The translations under genes and the position numbers were made by a program. From contig NC_045147.1 of the NCBI RefSeq assembly GCF_008831285.2, positions 5,496,334 to 5,560,333 of the forward strand: a stretch of 64,000 nucleotides of DNA. The letters are read 5' to 3'. The notes beneath the pieces were generated by a model. It was not told the origin of the DNA and did not search any database. It was given only the letters and a program-made list of their open reading frames with translations. Shown here piece by piece: positions 20,335 to 31,866 of the stretch. This DNA comes from Nymphaea colorata (taxonomy: Eukaryota; Streptophyta; Magnoliopsida; Nymphaeales; Nymphaeaceae). Position 1 is the stretch's first letter. Every line of letters starts with the position of its first letter.

Positions 20335-21339
20335 ATGTCACATAGGTACATGTATGGGTTCTGGTATGGTATGGGTACAACCGTACAGGTATGACAATTT
20401 AAGCAAATTTTGATACGCGGAGAAATTTTATATATTTATATAATTATACATAAAATTAATTCCAAAAAAATAGAAAACAAAGATAATTAAGCAAACAAAC
20501 AACACAAACATACTAGAAAACATATATAACCTTAAACAATATAAATATATAACTATGAAGCATAACAATTAACAAATAACAGCAATGCAGACAGATCGGC
20601 AGGTTTTGAATTTGATGCATAACATAAGCAATAGGGCGACAAGCATAACTTATATAAGCTCTAACGATTAACGATATGTGCAGTTTTACGAAGATCAATG
20701 ATATGTACAGTTCTACACAAGAATAACCTGAGAAAGAGGGCAAATTAACATGTTTTGAAGAAACAAACATGTTAGAATCGCAGATTATGAAGAATGGCAG
20801 CAGCGGCAGATGATTATGAAGCAGATTTTGAAGAACCGGCGCAGGTAACACAAATTTTGAAGAATGGCACTATGGCAGATTTTTAAAAAATGATAGAACT
20901 AGGAAACGACGACAAATCAAATACCAACTGAAATGCAACAAAAAAGGGAGAAACTACATATCAAAAACAAGCCTTAGATGAAAAAGGAGAAAAGAGCATA
21001 TGGAAAATAGAAAAGGAGGAAAATTTGTAGAAATCCTAAAAAAAGTTAGATGAAAAGAAGATTACGCCGCCGGCGATGCTGAAGGCTGCCACCATCAGTC
21101 GCCGGTCGCCGCCATAGGCTGTTGAAGATCTCCACCGCCAACTATCTGTGGAACAGGGAAGAATGTTGAAGTCGAAGAAGAAATGGCGGAAGAGGAAAGA
21201 CGTCAAGTGCGTAAGTTAAAAAAAAAAATAATACAATTTGAATCGGTTCTGACGCAGAACTGATCCAAATCGTACCACCACGTACCCGTTTTGGCATACC
21301 AGCATACCGGCACGGTTACGCGGGTCTCCTGACACAACA
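20335..21339. mobile_element. TIR element, non-autonomous, 8-bp TSD
   Basis: It starts ATGTCACATAGGTAC and ends GGTCTCCTGACACAACA, flanked by the perfect 8-bp duplication GTGAAGAT (20327-20334 and 21340-21347). The left end has GGTATGGTATGGGTAC-like repeats; the right end has GTACCACCACGTACCCG and GCATACCAGCATACCGGC. The middle is AT-rich and non-coding, ending with a GC-rich block of GCCGCCGG repeats near 21065-21120. A related terminus occurs at 10904. TSD size suggests hAT, but the termini are weakly inverted. Confidence 0.75.
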
Positions 21340-21380
21340 GTGAAGATGGAATTTCCCAGGGGAGGATCCCGTGATTTAGG

Positions 21381-21602
21381 TGTAACGATCGAAGAAATAT
21401 TTCGAGTGTCAGGGTACAACAACCCGACCCACTTCTAGGCTCGGGCTCCTAGTTTGGTGGATCCCAACCCGCTCCCTAGCAGTTTCGGCCCCAACCCAAA
21501 AAAGGCTAGAAACCAAGACAATCATTTATATAATGACCCCCTTTATAAACCCTTGAAGATCCCTTACAATCTTCAATACGGGACTAAATTTTTGGGGTGT
21601 TA
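21381..21602 (+). repeat. Possible short solo LTR inside chromovirus gag
   Basis: The stretch begins TGTAACGATCG and ends GGGGTGTTACA, with matching inverted ends TGTAAC/GTTACA, and interrupts gag just before GIEDDQK. No target duplication was found, and some gag codons are missing here, so it could instead be deletion plus filler. Confidence 0.4.
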
Positions 21603-22252
21603 CAAAGGGAATCGAAGACGATCAGAAGGTCGGTGATGCTACTGCCTACTTTGAAGGACCAGCAATTCGCTGGTACAGATGGCTGCTGGCTCATCAGGGA
21701 AAGCAGACCTGCGACGTCCTAGTGAAAGCAATCAGAACACGATGCTGCCCATCTGGCATCTGCATATCTTGATTACAACATAAAACAGTTCGAAAGCCTG
21801 AACAACATGGTTAGAAGCTGGCCCCTAGAAGCCCTAATCGGAGCTTTCATGAGAGGTTGAGAGAAGAGCTGAAGATCGAAGTTCAGGCCATGTGACCTCA
21901 AAGCTTACCAGAATGCTTCGAAGTTGCACAAACCGTAGAAGAGAAGTACAGGTGTTTGCAATCTTTCCGGAGACAATGGCAGGTCCATCATGGATTTGCA
22001 CGAGGAACGACCAAGGCAGAGGCCTTCGCATCGCCAGAAGCAGCAGCAACAGCAAAAGGAAACGCCCTACCTCGTCAAGTGGTGAGGCATCTAACTATTC
22101 AACAGATAAAAGAGAAATGATGGACGGGCATATGTTTTCACAGCGAGCGACCCTCGAAACAACTACAAACGATTACACATGTATCTTGTAGAGGAGGAAG
22201 ACGAACCACCAGACGCTTGTGAGGAATCTCCCATAGCCGTTGTAGCAGCAGC
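21603..22252 (+). pseudogene. Chromovirus gag core and zinc-knuckle region
   Basis: Segments from several frames read IEDDQKVGDATAYFEGPAIR and WYRWLLAHQGK (gag core), REELKIEVQAM and EVAQTVEEKYRC (C-terminal gag), then a damaged zinc knuckle and LVEEEDEPPDACEESP. Stops and frame changes occur near 21770, 21850 and 21895. It ends where the long LTR begins at 22253. Confidence 0.78.
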
Positions 22253-25200
22253 TGTAACGTTCGGCGTTTTCAGGTGGGCCGGATCGGGTCCAGACCCAGA
22301 CCCGAACCCACTTGCGTGAGGCGCCCGACGCGGGGGCTTCTTCCCCCTCGTCTTCCACTTCGTCTTTTTCCTTTGGCTCGACCGTGTGAGAAGAGGAAGG
22401 CGGTAGTGTGGCGACAACGATGATTGGGCCGGCGGATGAAGGACAACGGCGGCGGCAACGGCGTTGCACAGGTAAGCTGTCGGTCTCCCTCTCCCTATCC
22501 CTTCTTTCTCCCTTCTCCTCCGCCACTCTCACCCACTGTCGCCCTCTCTGTCTAACTCTCCCATGCCATGCCCCTCTCTCCGCCTCTCCCACACTGTCTC
22601 GCCCTCTCTGTCTATGCACCTCACTCTCTCCTTCCCCTTCCCGCCAGCTCTCACCCACACGTTCCCTATCCTTTGTTGTCCTCTCTTGTCTCTCCCCTCT
22701 TGTCCGACCCCTCTCTCTCTCAGTCTCTCCTCTCTGTCAGCGCCCTCTCCCACTTGTTTTCAGCCTCCTACACAATTACTGTGGGCTTCTTCTAACAACA
22801 GACCCCTCTCTTAAACCACCATTCCGTTGATTTTGACTTTTGGTGGCTGTTGGATTGGATTTGCAGCTAGGGGACGCATCATTCCCCTCATACCAGTGAA
22901 GTGAAAGCATTGGTGGTGGAGGCAGTGATCAATCGTTGACGTTGGAGCTCAATCGAACTCTTGAAGTGGCTGCCGGGAGCAATACGACAGTTTGAATTCT
23001 AAGATTGGGGTGAGAAAGGCCTAATCAAGCTTAGATTGTTGTAATTTTCTGTTGGAGTACGTATAATTATTATTTGAGCATGTTAGAATTAAAAATTGAT
23101 GATTTAGAAGGCATGTTAGAGATGTCGCTATTTTGGGGAAGTTTATGCCCATTTTGAGACGGACGAGGATCTATGTGTATAAGTGTTTTTCTAGCATGGT
23201 GTGTTGATCTTCGAAGCAATAGGGAAACATCGTAGAGATTGTGATGTTGTGGTGAAGGTTTAGAACCGTTTTAGCAAGCTTGGGAAATAGGCTTCTATTG
23301 ATGTACATATGCGTTGTATGTTGAGAATCTTAATGGTAGGGAAGACGCCTCAACTATGGAAAACAAGTGAGAATCGCATATGTGATAAGTCGAATATAAG
23401 TTTGAGTTCTAATCGTTGGTGGCAACCTCGAGGGTTGGGAAAAGACCCTTTTTGGAGGGCTTCGTGGGTTGACACCCACTTGAGGCTAAGACATGCCACG
23501 ATGGTGGTATTTTCATATTTGTATCGATTGTAAGTGAAACGAGTAGAGAACTTACCATTTGGTTATGTTTGCAAGTACAGTGGGCACGCCAAGTAGGCCT
23601 TGAGCAACGTGGGTCGTAGTTCGAGGTGTTTAAGGACGCGCGACAGGTATGGCGGCATTCCAGGCAAATCCCTGCCTGGGCAATTGTGTGAATGTGTGTT
23701 CCTAGGATCGTGAGATCCTAGGATTGTGATGTGATTGATGGATTGTTTTGTCAATGAATGTGTGTATGCATGCAAATTGTTTGATATATGATATGATTTG
23801 TTTTGAAAGGCTATGAGAAGCATGTTTTGAAAATGTTACGCATTTGCATGTGCATGCTAGAACTGACAACTGTTTAGGACAGATGAGGTGGGGTATGGAG
23901 TCGAGTATCTCCTCGACCCCAATTATGCATTAGAAAGCATCCTAGAATGATAATTGTCTAGGACAGATACGAGCCAATCACTGATCGAGACTACTCTTCG
24001 TGGTTTGGCTAAGTTTTGAAAGGTGTGACTAATGTGTGTGATTGTGAATGATTTGTCATGTGACAAGTTCTGTTTTAGAAAGCCATTAGAAGCTTGTTTT
24101 GAAAACTATTACGCATTTGCATGTGCATGCTAGAATTGTTAACTGCTTAGGACAGATGAGGTGGGGTATCGAGTCGAGTGTCTCCTCGACCCCGATTGTG
24201 CATTAGAGGGCATCATAGAATGATAATTGCATAGGACAGCTACGAGTCATCACGGATCGAGACTACTCTCTGGATTTGGCCAAGTTTTGAAAGATCTGAT
24301 TGATGTATTTGATAAGATGTAAATGTTGTGATTTGTTGCATATGTATTGCTATGGGCAATAATGCAATTGATTGAAATTAGAGGGTAGTTGTACCCGTAT
24401 TGTATGACGGCTAGCTATGACTATTAATGTTAATGTGTAGACCTCGTGTGGAGGCAATTGGAGGTGTGGGTGCACTCGTGAAGTGTACCAACATCATGAG
24501 CTAGTCAATCATTTTGTGAATGTGCTATTATAATGATAATAATGAAAGAATAAGAGATGAGAGGCCAATGGGATGTGGCTATGTGTTTGGGAGACGTCTC
24601 GCTTTCGCCACTGGTCCCGCCTGTTCGGAGCGCAGGCGGTGCAAGGCCCAGAGTACTGTTGTGTGATGTGCTTGGAGCGTTGGGCTCTCGCCTTCCCAAC
24701 CTGGGTGTCCTAGGGAATGCTGAGTATCTCTCCTTGGAATTCACACATCCATGGATGAGTGCTCTACCGCTGCAGCGGATGAATGGATCCATACTGTTAT
24801 GGGCCACCATGGGGGTTGTCTCTCGACTATGGGCCGCCCATGGTGTGCACGTGTCTGTGTTGGCACCTACAGGAACTGTCAATTCACTAAAGCTAATGAA
24901 AATGAATGTATGTGAATGAAATGTGTGTGAACGAATGTATGTGATTGATGGGCATGTGAATGCTATGACTGAAATTGAATGTTTAAGCATGCCTTGCATT
25001 TCATGTGGTCTATGTTAGGGGTTTTCTTGACAAATGATGTGTCTATGCCCTGACACGACATGACGATAGATTGTTTTTATGATTGTTCTCAGATCTGAGC
25101 CCTACCTAAGAGGGTTTGGAATTTTCCTGGTTGTTGTCATACTACAGAGGCTAAGTCTTCTATTGTTTCATTTTTCAGGTTTTGGTGGACCAGGGGCAGC

Positions 25201-25508
25201 AGGTTGAGCAGGTGGCTTCACTCACGTCCTACTAGGGAGGTTTTGGGTCTTTTGTAGCGCCGGCGTGTCTTGTTTTGATTGTATTGATGTCTTGTTTTTG
25301 TTAGACATCAATTCTATGTTTTGGGGCATTTTTGTCATACACTTAGATGTGATTTTGTATGAATCAAAATTGTTATATAAATGAAAGTTTGCCCCATGGT
25401 TTCAAATGACATAGCTCCCTCTTTTTTTGAATTGTTGTGTAGTCGCACTTCAATCCTTTATGTTTAGAAAAAAAATTTGTTTGAGGGTCAAAAGGTTGGG
25501 GTGTGATA
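22253..25508 (+). repeat. Long gypsy-type LTR, copy 1, followed by a primer site
   Basis: It starts TGTAACGTTCG and ends GGGGTGTGATA (an ACA end mutated by one base), about 3.26 kb. A primer-site-like TTTGGAATCAGAGC follows at 25511-25524, so this copy was a 5' LTR rather than a solo LTR. Near the start lies CGGGTCCAGACCC; the middle holds a direct duplication (units near 23806 and 24079). It shares its whole layout with 26241-29587 and 46000-50177. No protein-coding content was seen. Confidence 0.8.
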
Positions 25509-25673
25509 GCTTTGGAATCAGAGCTATGGCAAAACCCCACTATGGATGTGAGTTAAGGACTATCTGTGAAACGGTGTTGCCCAAGTACACGCTACTTGAT
25601 TGAATTGTTATTGTAGTTTTGATTTTTACGGTAAACTATATGTACAGAATGTGATTGATGTTTTGAGATTTAG
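25509..25673 (+). other. Internal leader of the long-LTR element, truncated
   Basis: The PBS-like GCTTTGGAATCAGAGC is followed by about 150 bp of non-coding leader, after which chromovirus RT begins abruptly at about 25674. The rest of the long-LTR element (gag, pol, 3' LTR) is absent here. Confidence 0.6.
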
Positions 25674-26055
25674 CCTAGTTGGAGTCCGTTTGCATCACCT
25701 GCCCTGCTAGTCAAGAAGAAGGATGGTAGTTGGCAGCTTTGCGTGGACTATCGTGCACTAAACACCATCACCATAAAGGATAGGTACCCTATTCCTGTAG
25801 TGGAGGATTTGCTAGACTATACATGGGGCACCTCTTTTCCAAGATGGATTTACGTTTCGGATACCACCAAATCAGAGTTGTAAGAGAGTATATTCCAAAA
25901 ACCGCTTTCCATACCCATGAAAGGAGAATTCACTGTCATGCCCTTTGGATTGACGAATGCACCCTCAACCTTTCAATCACTGATGAACGACTTGTTTCGT
26001 CTCTTCTTGCGACAGTTCGTATTGGTATTTTTTGACTATATTCTGGTTTACAACA
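25674..26055 (+). pseudogene. Gypsy reverse transcriptase fragment
   Basis: Fragments in shifting frames read [79 protein letters not shown] and [13 protein letters not shown]. The catalytic FFDD is altered to FFDY. Wording fits the short-LTR chromovirus, so it probably belongs to the host element, not to the preceding long LTR. It ends at about 26055 without the rest of RT. Confidence 0.82.
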
Positions 26056-26240
26056 GGGAGGAGTAAGAGCATCTCCAGCATCTGTGAGTGGTGCTAACAG
26101 TGCTGCAGCAACATCAACTGCATGCAAAATCTTCCAAATGCACGTTCAGCAAAGCCAAGATTGCTTAACTAGTACATGTGACAAGCAAAGGCGAAGTGAA
26201 CATGGAAGAAAAAAAGGTCCAACCTGTGAAGAACTGTAAA
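26056..26240. other. Unassigned stretch between RT fragment and solo LTR
   Basis: No coding content. It starts with AGAGCATCTCCAGCA, a sequence often seen at ends of plant MITEs, but I found no partner terminus. Confidence 0.35.
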
Positions 26241-29200
26241 TGTAATACTCGACTTGTTGGGTGGGCCGGGTCGGGTCCAGGCTCGGACCCGAACCCGCTT
26301 TCGTGAAGAGCCCGTCGCGTGAGGGGCTCTTCTCTCGCGTCTTCTCCCTCGACCTTCCCTCTTCTCCATCGTCCCGCTGGGTTGCACATAGCACAGAGAA
26401 GAAGAAGGCAGAGGATTGAACAGCAGCGATGGAGGTTAACGGCGGCGACGTGTAGGTAAGCCTGTCGGTTTTTGTCTCTCTCGTATCTCCCCTCTATCTG
26501 AACCCACTTTGCTCGCCCTCTCTGCTGCATTTCTCCCACTGCCACTCTCTTGTCTCTCCCCTTTGACCTAACCCTAACCCCATCAATCTCCCCTCTATCG
26601 GCAGCCCCTCAATCGTGCCCTCTCCCTCTGCACACTCCCTTTTCCCGCCAGTTTTTCTTGTTGTTTGTGATTATTTTGGGGCTGCTGGTTTGGATTTAAA
26701 TTGGGAACACATCATTTCCCCTCATACCAGTGAAGTGAAGGCGTTGGCGTTGGCGCTCAATCAAACTCTTGAAGTGGCTGCCGGGAGCACTACAACAGTT
26801 TGAATTCTAAGATTGGGGTGAGAAATGGCTAATCGAGCTTAGATTGTTGTAAATTTTCTGTTGGAGTACATATAATTATTGTTTGAGCATGCTAGAATTA
26901 AGAATTGATGATTTAGAAGGCATGCTAGAGATGTCGCTATTTTGGGGAAGTTTATGCTCATTTTGAGATGGACGAGGATCTATGTGTATAAGTGTTTTTC
27001 TAGCATCATGTGTTGATTTTCGAAGCAATAGGGAAGCATGGCAGAGATTGTGATGTTGTGGTGAAGGTTTAAAACCGTTTCAACAAGCTTGGGAAATAGG
27101 CTTCTATTGATGTACATATGAGTTGTAGGTTGAGAATTTTAATTACGGGGAAGACGCCTAAACTAAAGAAAGCTAATGAGAAAAGTGTTAGTGGTGGATT
27201 GATCGAAGCATTGAGTTTTGACATTTGGTGGCAACGTCAAGAAGTTGGGAAGAGGCCTATTGGAGGGCTTGTAGGTCGACACTACCTATCGACATCCTCT
27301 TGAGGTGATGACATTCCTCAATGATTGTATTTTAAGATTTGTATAAATCGGAAAGCGAAACGAGTAGAAAACTTACCATTTGATTATGTTTGCAGGTACA
27401 CCGGGCACGTCAAGTAGGCCTTGAGCAACGTGGGTTGTAGTTCGAGGTGTTTAGTGGACGCGCAACAGGTATGGCGTCATTCCAGGCAAATCCCTGCCTG
27501 GGGACAACGTGTGAATGTGTGTTCCTAGGATCGTGGGATCTTAGGATTGCGATGTGATTGAATGATTGTTTTGTGAGTGAATGTATGTATGCATGCAAAT
27601 GATTTGATATATATGATAAGATTTGATTTGAAAAGCTATTAGAAGCTTGTTTTGAAAATGTTACGCATTGCATGTACATGCTAGAATTGATAACTGCTTA
27701 GGACAGATGAGGTGGGGTATCGACTCGAGTGTCTCCTCGACCCCAATTGTGCATTAGAAAGCATCCTATAATGATAATTGCCTAGGACAGCTACGAGCCA
27801 ATCATGAATCGAGACTACTCTTCGTGGTTTGGCTAAGTTTTGGAAGATGTGACTGATGTGTGTGATTGTGAATGTTGTGATTTGTTGCATATGCATTGCC
27901 ATTGGCAATGATGCAATTGAATGAATTGAAGGGTAATTGTACTCGTATTGTTATGAGTTATGACGGCTAGCTAAGACTGTTAATGTTATGTGTAGCCCTC
28001 GTGTAGAGACAATTGGAGGTGTGGGTACACTTGTGAAGTGAACCAACCTCATGAGCTAGCCAGTCATTTGTGAATGATTTGTCATGTGACAAGTTTTGCA
28101 GTGGAAAGCTATTAGAAGCTCATTTTCAAAATTGTTACGCATTTACATGTGCATGCTAGAATTTATAACTGTTTAGGACAGATGAGGTGGGGTATCGAGT
28201 CGAGTGTCTCCTCATCCCCGATTGTGCATTAGAGAGCATCATATAATGATAATTGCATAGGACAGCTACGAGCCATCACCGATCGAGACTACTCTCCAGG
28301 ATTTGGCTAAGTTTTGAAAGATGTGAATGATGTGTTTGATAAGATGTGAGTGCTTATGAATGTGAATGTTGTAATTTGTTGCATGTGCATTGCCGCGGGC
28401 AATGATGCAAATTAATGAATTGGAGGGTAGTTGTACTTGTATTGTTATGACGGCTAACTAAGACTGTTAATGTTATGTATGGCCCTCGTGTGGAGGCAAT
28501 TGGAGGTGTGGGTGCACTCGTGAAGTGTACCAACCTCATGAGCTAGCCAGTCATTTTGTGAATGTGTAATTGCAATGATAATAATGAAAGAATAAGAGAT
28601 GAGAAGTCAGTGGGATGTGGCTATGTGTTTGGGAGTTGTCCCGCCTTCGCCAGTGGTCTCGCCTGTTCGGAGCGCAGGCGGCACAAAGCCCCAGGGTACT
28701 GTTGTGTGATGTGCTTGGAGCATTGGGCTCCCGCCTTCCCAACCTGAGTGTCCTATGGAAGGCTGAGTATCTCTTCTTGGAATTCACACACCATGAATGA
28801 GTGCTCTACCGTTGCAGCGAGTGAATGGATCCATACTGCTCTGGGCCACCACGAGGGTTGTCTCTCGGCTGTAGGCCGCCCACGGTGTGTACGTGTCTGT
28901 GTTTGCACTCACAGTAACGGTCAATTCACTGAAGTTAATGAAATGAAAAGTATATAAATGAAATGTATGTGAATGATGTGCATGTGAATGAAATGAATGA
29001 GAATGCTATGTTTATGCATGTCTTGCATGTGAATTGAGATTGTGTTATTGTAGCCATTGAGTGGCCTCTACATGTCGTAGTCTATGTGAGGGGCCTTCTT
29101 GGTAAATGATGTGACAATGCCCTGAGACGACATGATGATAGATTGTTTTTATGATTGTTCTCATATTTGAACCCTACCTAAGAGGGTTTGGGATTTTTCT

Positions 29201-29587
29201 GGCTTGTTGCCATACTGCGAAGGCTAAGCCTTCAGTTGTTTCTTTTTTTTCAGGTTTTGGCGGACCCGAGGCAGCAGGTTGATCAGATGGCTTCACTCAC
29301 ATCCTACTGGGGAGGTTTTGGGTCGTTCGTAGTGTCAGCGCGTCGTGTCTTTGGTTATATTGATATCTTGTTGTTGTTAGGCATCAATTACATGGTTTGG
29401 GGCATTTTGTCATACACATTGATGTAAAATTGTGTATCAACTGAAATTGTTATATAAATGAAAGTTTGTCCCCTTGTTTCTAATGGCATAGCTCCCTCCG
29501 TTTTGAATTGTTGTGTCATCGCACCTTAATGCTTTATGTTTACAAAAAAAAAAAATTGTTTGAGGGTTAAAAGGTTAGAGTGTGACA
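26241..29587 (+). mobile_element. Solo LTR, long gypsy-type family, copy 2
   Basis: It starts TGTAATACTCG and ends GGGGTGTGACA, 3347 bp. The flanking 5-mers GTAAA (26236-26240) and ATAAA (29588-29592) differ by one transition and are the likely target duplication; no primer site follows, so it is a solo LTR. Recognisable blocks match copy 1 throughout, including two internal units (about 27640 and 28108) of AGGACAGATGAGGTGGGGTA. Confidence 0.82.
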
Positions 29588-29660
29588 ATAAAACTCCCAA
29601 ATGTCAAGAGAAGAGTAGCTGAAAGGTAGCTGCAAATTATATTGAGGGTCAAAAGGTTTG

Positions 29661-30099
29661 TTTTAGGCATCTGACTCTACGGTACAAGGTAGCTGGAAAT
29701 TATATTTGAGCTGTTGTAACTGCCTGTTTCAGCCTTTGGAATGCTTGCTCCGCCTCTGGTCCCCAAGCAAACCTGCCTTTCTTGGTCAGTTCCGTGAGGG
29801 GCAGCCACGAAGTCGTAGTTCTTGACGAACTTACGGTAGTAGCCTATGAGTCTAAGGAATGCACGCACTTCTCTCACTGTTTTGGCATGCATTCCTTAGA
29901 CTCATAGGCTACTACCGTAAGTTCGTCAAGAACTACGACTTCGTGGCTGCCCCTCTCACGGAACTGACCAAGAAAGGCAGGTTTGCTTGGGGACCAGAGG
30001 GAGAGCAAGCATTCCAAAGGCTGAAACAGGCAGTTACAAGTTACAACAGCTCAAATATAATTTCCAGCTACCTTTTACCGTAGAGACAGATGCCTAAAA
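29661..30099. repeat. Foldback: 206/215-bp inverted repeat of gypsy pol sequence
   Basis: Arms 29661-29866 and 29885-30099 are near-perfect reverse complements separated by only 18 bp. Each arm encodes the RT/RNase H connection of the chromovirus (FLRLIGYYRKFVKNYDFVAA), the left arm on the minus strand and the right arm on the plus strand. The right arm's end runs into FTVETDA, the start of RNase H. Confidence 0.93.
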
Positions 30100-30905
30100 T
30101 TTGGGGGTGGGCACATCAATGACAAACTTTCCACGGGATGACGACAATCCTCCTACGAAGTCCATAGAAATATCCTCCCATATTAACTCAGGTGTGGGAA
30201 GTGACTGTAGGAGTCCCGTTGGCCTGATCATCTTGTATTTGTTCTTTTGGCATGTGTCGCAGTTTCGTACAAAGTCCCTTATGGCTCTTTTCATCCCAGG
30301 CCAGTAGAATGTGGAACGAAGCCTGCGGTATGCTCCCTCCACGCCTTCATGCCCTGTGTGTGCTCACTATGATAGTGCTGTCGCAATAAATTTGGCAGAT
30401 CTGTCTCCAGTGGAATGAATGTGTGCCCTCTATGGTACAGGTAAGGTTGTTTCCACTCCTACTCACTTTGAGGGAATTGACCATCAGCTGTTCTTTGATT
30501 TTTTTTTTTTACAGATTCTGCTTCATTCTGCGTCTGTTTGATCTGATCCCACAAGCGAGCTTGTACCTACGTCATGGTCAGCAAACTGCTGTCCTGCTGT
30601 TCCAAGGATCTAGACAGTCCTTCGGCAACAGCATTCTCCTTACCCTTGTGAAAGCGGACTTCAAAATCAAAGCCCATCAACTTAAGTATCCATTTCTGAA
30701 GCATTGGGGACACCGAAGGTTGTTGAAGGCAGTATCTAAGGCTGCAATGATCTGTCAACACTAGAAACGGTTGCCCATAAGATAATTTTTCCACTTGAGC
30801 ACCGCTAGTACTATGGCCACTAATTCTCGCTCATAGGCGGATTTACTTGCAAATGCCACGCACACCGTGCTGCTAAAGTAGGCAATTGGATGGCTGTTCT
30901 AACTC
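30100..30905 (-). pseudogene. Inverted RNase H to integrase zinc-finger block
   Basis: On the minus strand this reads NSHPIAYFSS, YERELVAIVLAVLKW, PFLVLTDHCSLRYCLQQ and FHKGKENAVAEGLSR (RNase H), then the integrase H2C2 region (FYWPGMKRAIRDFVRNCDTC, then QKNKYKMIRPTGLLQSLP) up to SSRGKFVI. This is exactly the piece missing between ETDA at 30095 and VVDRLS at 30912 on the plus strand. The element therefore holds an in-place inversion of about 0.8 kb. Confidence 0.92.
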
Positions 30906-31866
30906 AGACTGGTTGTAGATCGCCTCTCTGAATCTGCTCACTTCGTGCGGCTGTCCCCTACACAGCTAAGATGGTGGGCCAAACATTTCAGGACCATATT
31001 GGGAATATCGACAATATGCCTCGAACAATAACCAGTGATAAAGATCCTATCTTCATTAGTACATTTTGGAAAGAATATTCTCAGTTACAGGGCACAAAAC
31101 TGCAACTAAGCACTGAATATCACCCGCAAACGGATGGCCAAACTAAGGACAACAATCTCTGCCTTGAGACCTATCTACACTGCTTTGCTGGACACCTCGA
31201 TTATGGGTGGACTACTTATCGTGGGCTGAACTTTCTTACAACACCAGCTGGCACTCTTCAACCGGCATCACCCCAAAGCAGTTTAAGGGGAACCCCACCA
31301 AACATACGGTGATACCAACCAGGAACTGCAAGAGAAAAAACAGTTGACACACAGCTCCGATGTCGTGATGCAATCCTTAAGGATCTCGAGGAACACCTCG
31401 CTGCTGCACACAATCGTATGGTCCTCCAATGCAATGGAGGACATCGTGATCAGCAATACACTGTGGGGGACTGGGTGTATTTGTGCAGACCTACCCATGG
31501 AGCAGCAATATCCATTGGGCCATACTGAATCATCAGGCGACTCGGGAATCTAGCATATGTGTTGCTGTTACCAAATGGAAGTAATATCCATCATGTCTTC
31601 TATGTCTCGAAGTTAAAGCCCTCCCCACAACCACCATCTGAAGAAGAACCCATTTCAACACCCATTGTGGAGGACCAGGGAACTGCCTACCCTTATCAAA
31701 GATTAGCCATTCGCGCAAATAACAATAATGGAGCAAGGACTACTGAGTGGTTCATAGAATGGGACAACAACGAAAATAGCACAACCACCTGGGAAAAGCA
31801 GAGGAAATCACTATACGATTTCCAGACTTTACACCTTGAGCACAAGGTCCTTGAAGGGGGGAGAAT
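30906..31866 (+). pseudogene. Chromovirus integrase core, C-terminal part and chromodomain-like tail
   Basis: Plus-strand frames read VVDRLSESAHFVRLSPTQL, SDKDPIFISTFWKEYSQLQG and STEYHPQTDGQT (integrase core), then the C-terminal region (FYVSKLKPSP) and a chromodomain-like tail (EWFIEWDNNENSTTTWE, FQTLHLEHKVLEGG). Some frame changes occur near 31240 and 31340. It ends in the purine tract before the 3' LTR. Chromodomains target integration of such elements to marked chromatin. Confidence 0.83.

Noticed and set aside
22408-22830. Ser/Leu/Pro-rich frames on both strands
   Set aside because: They are produced by a CTCTCCC-rich tract inside the long LTR; the same tract in the other LTR copies is not conserved as protein.
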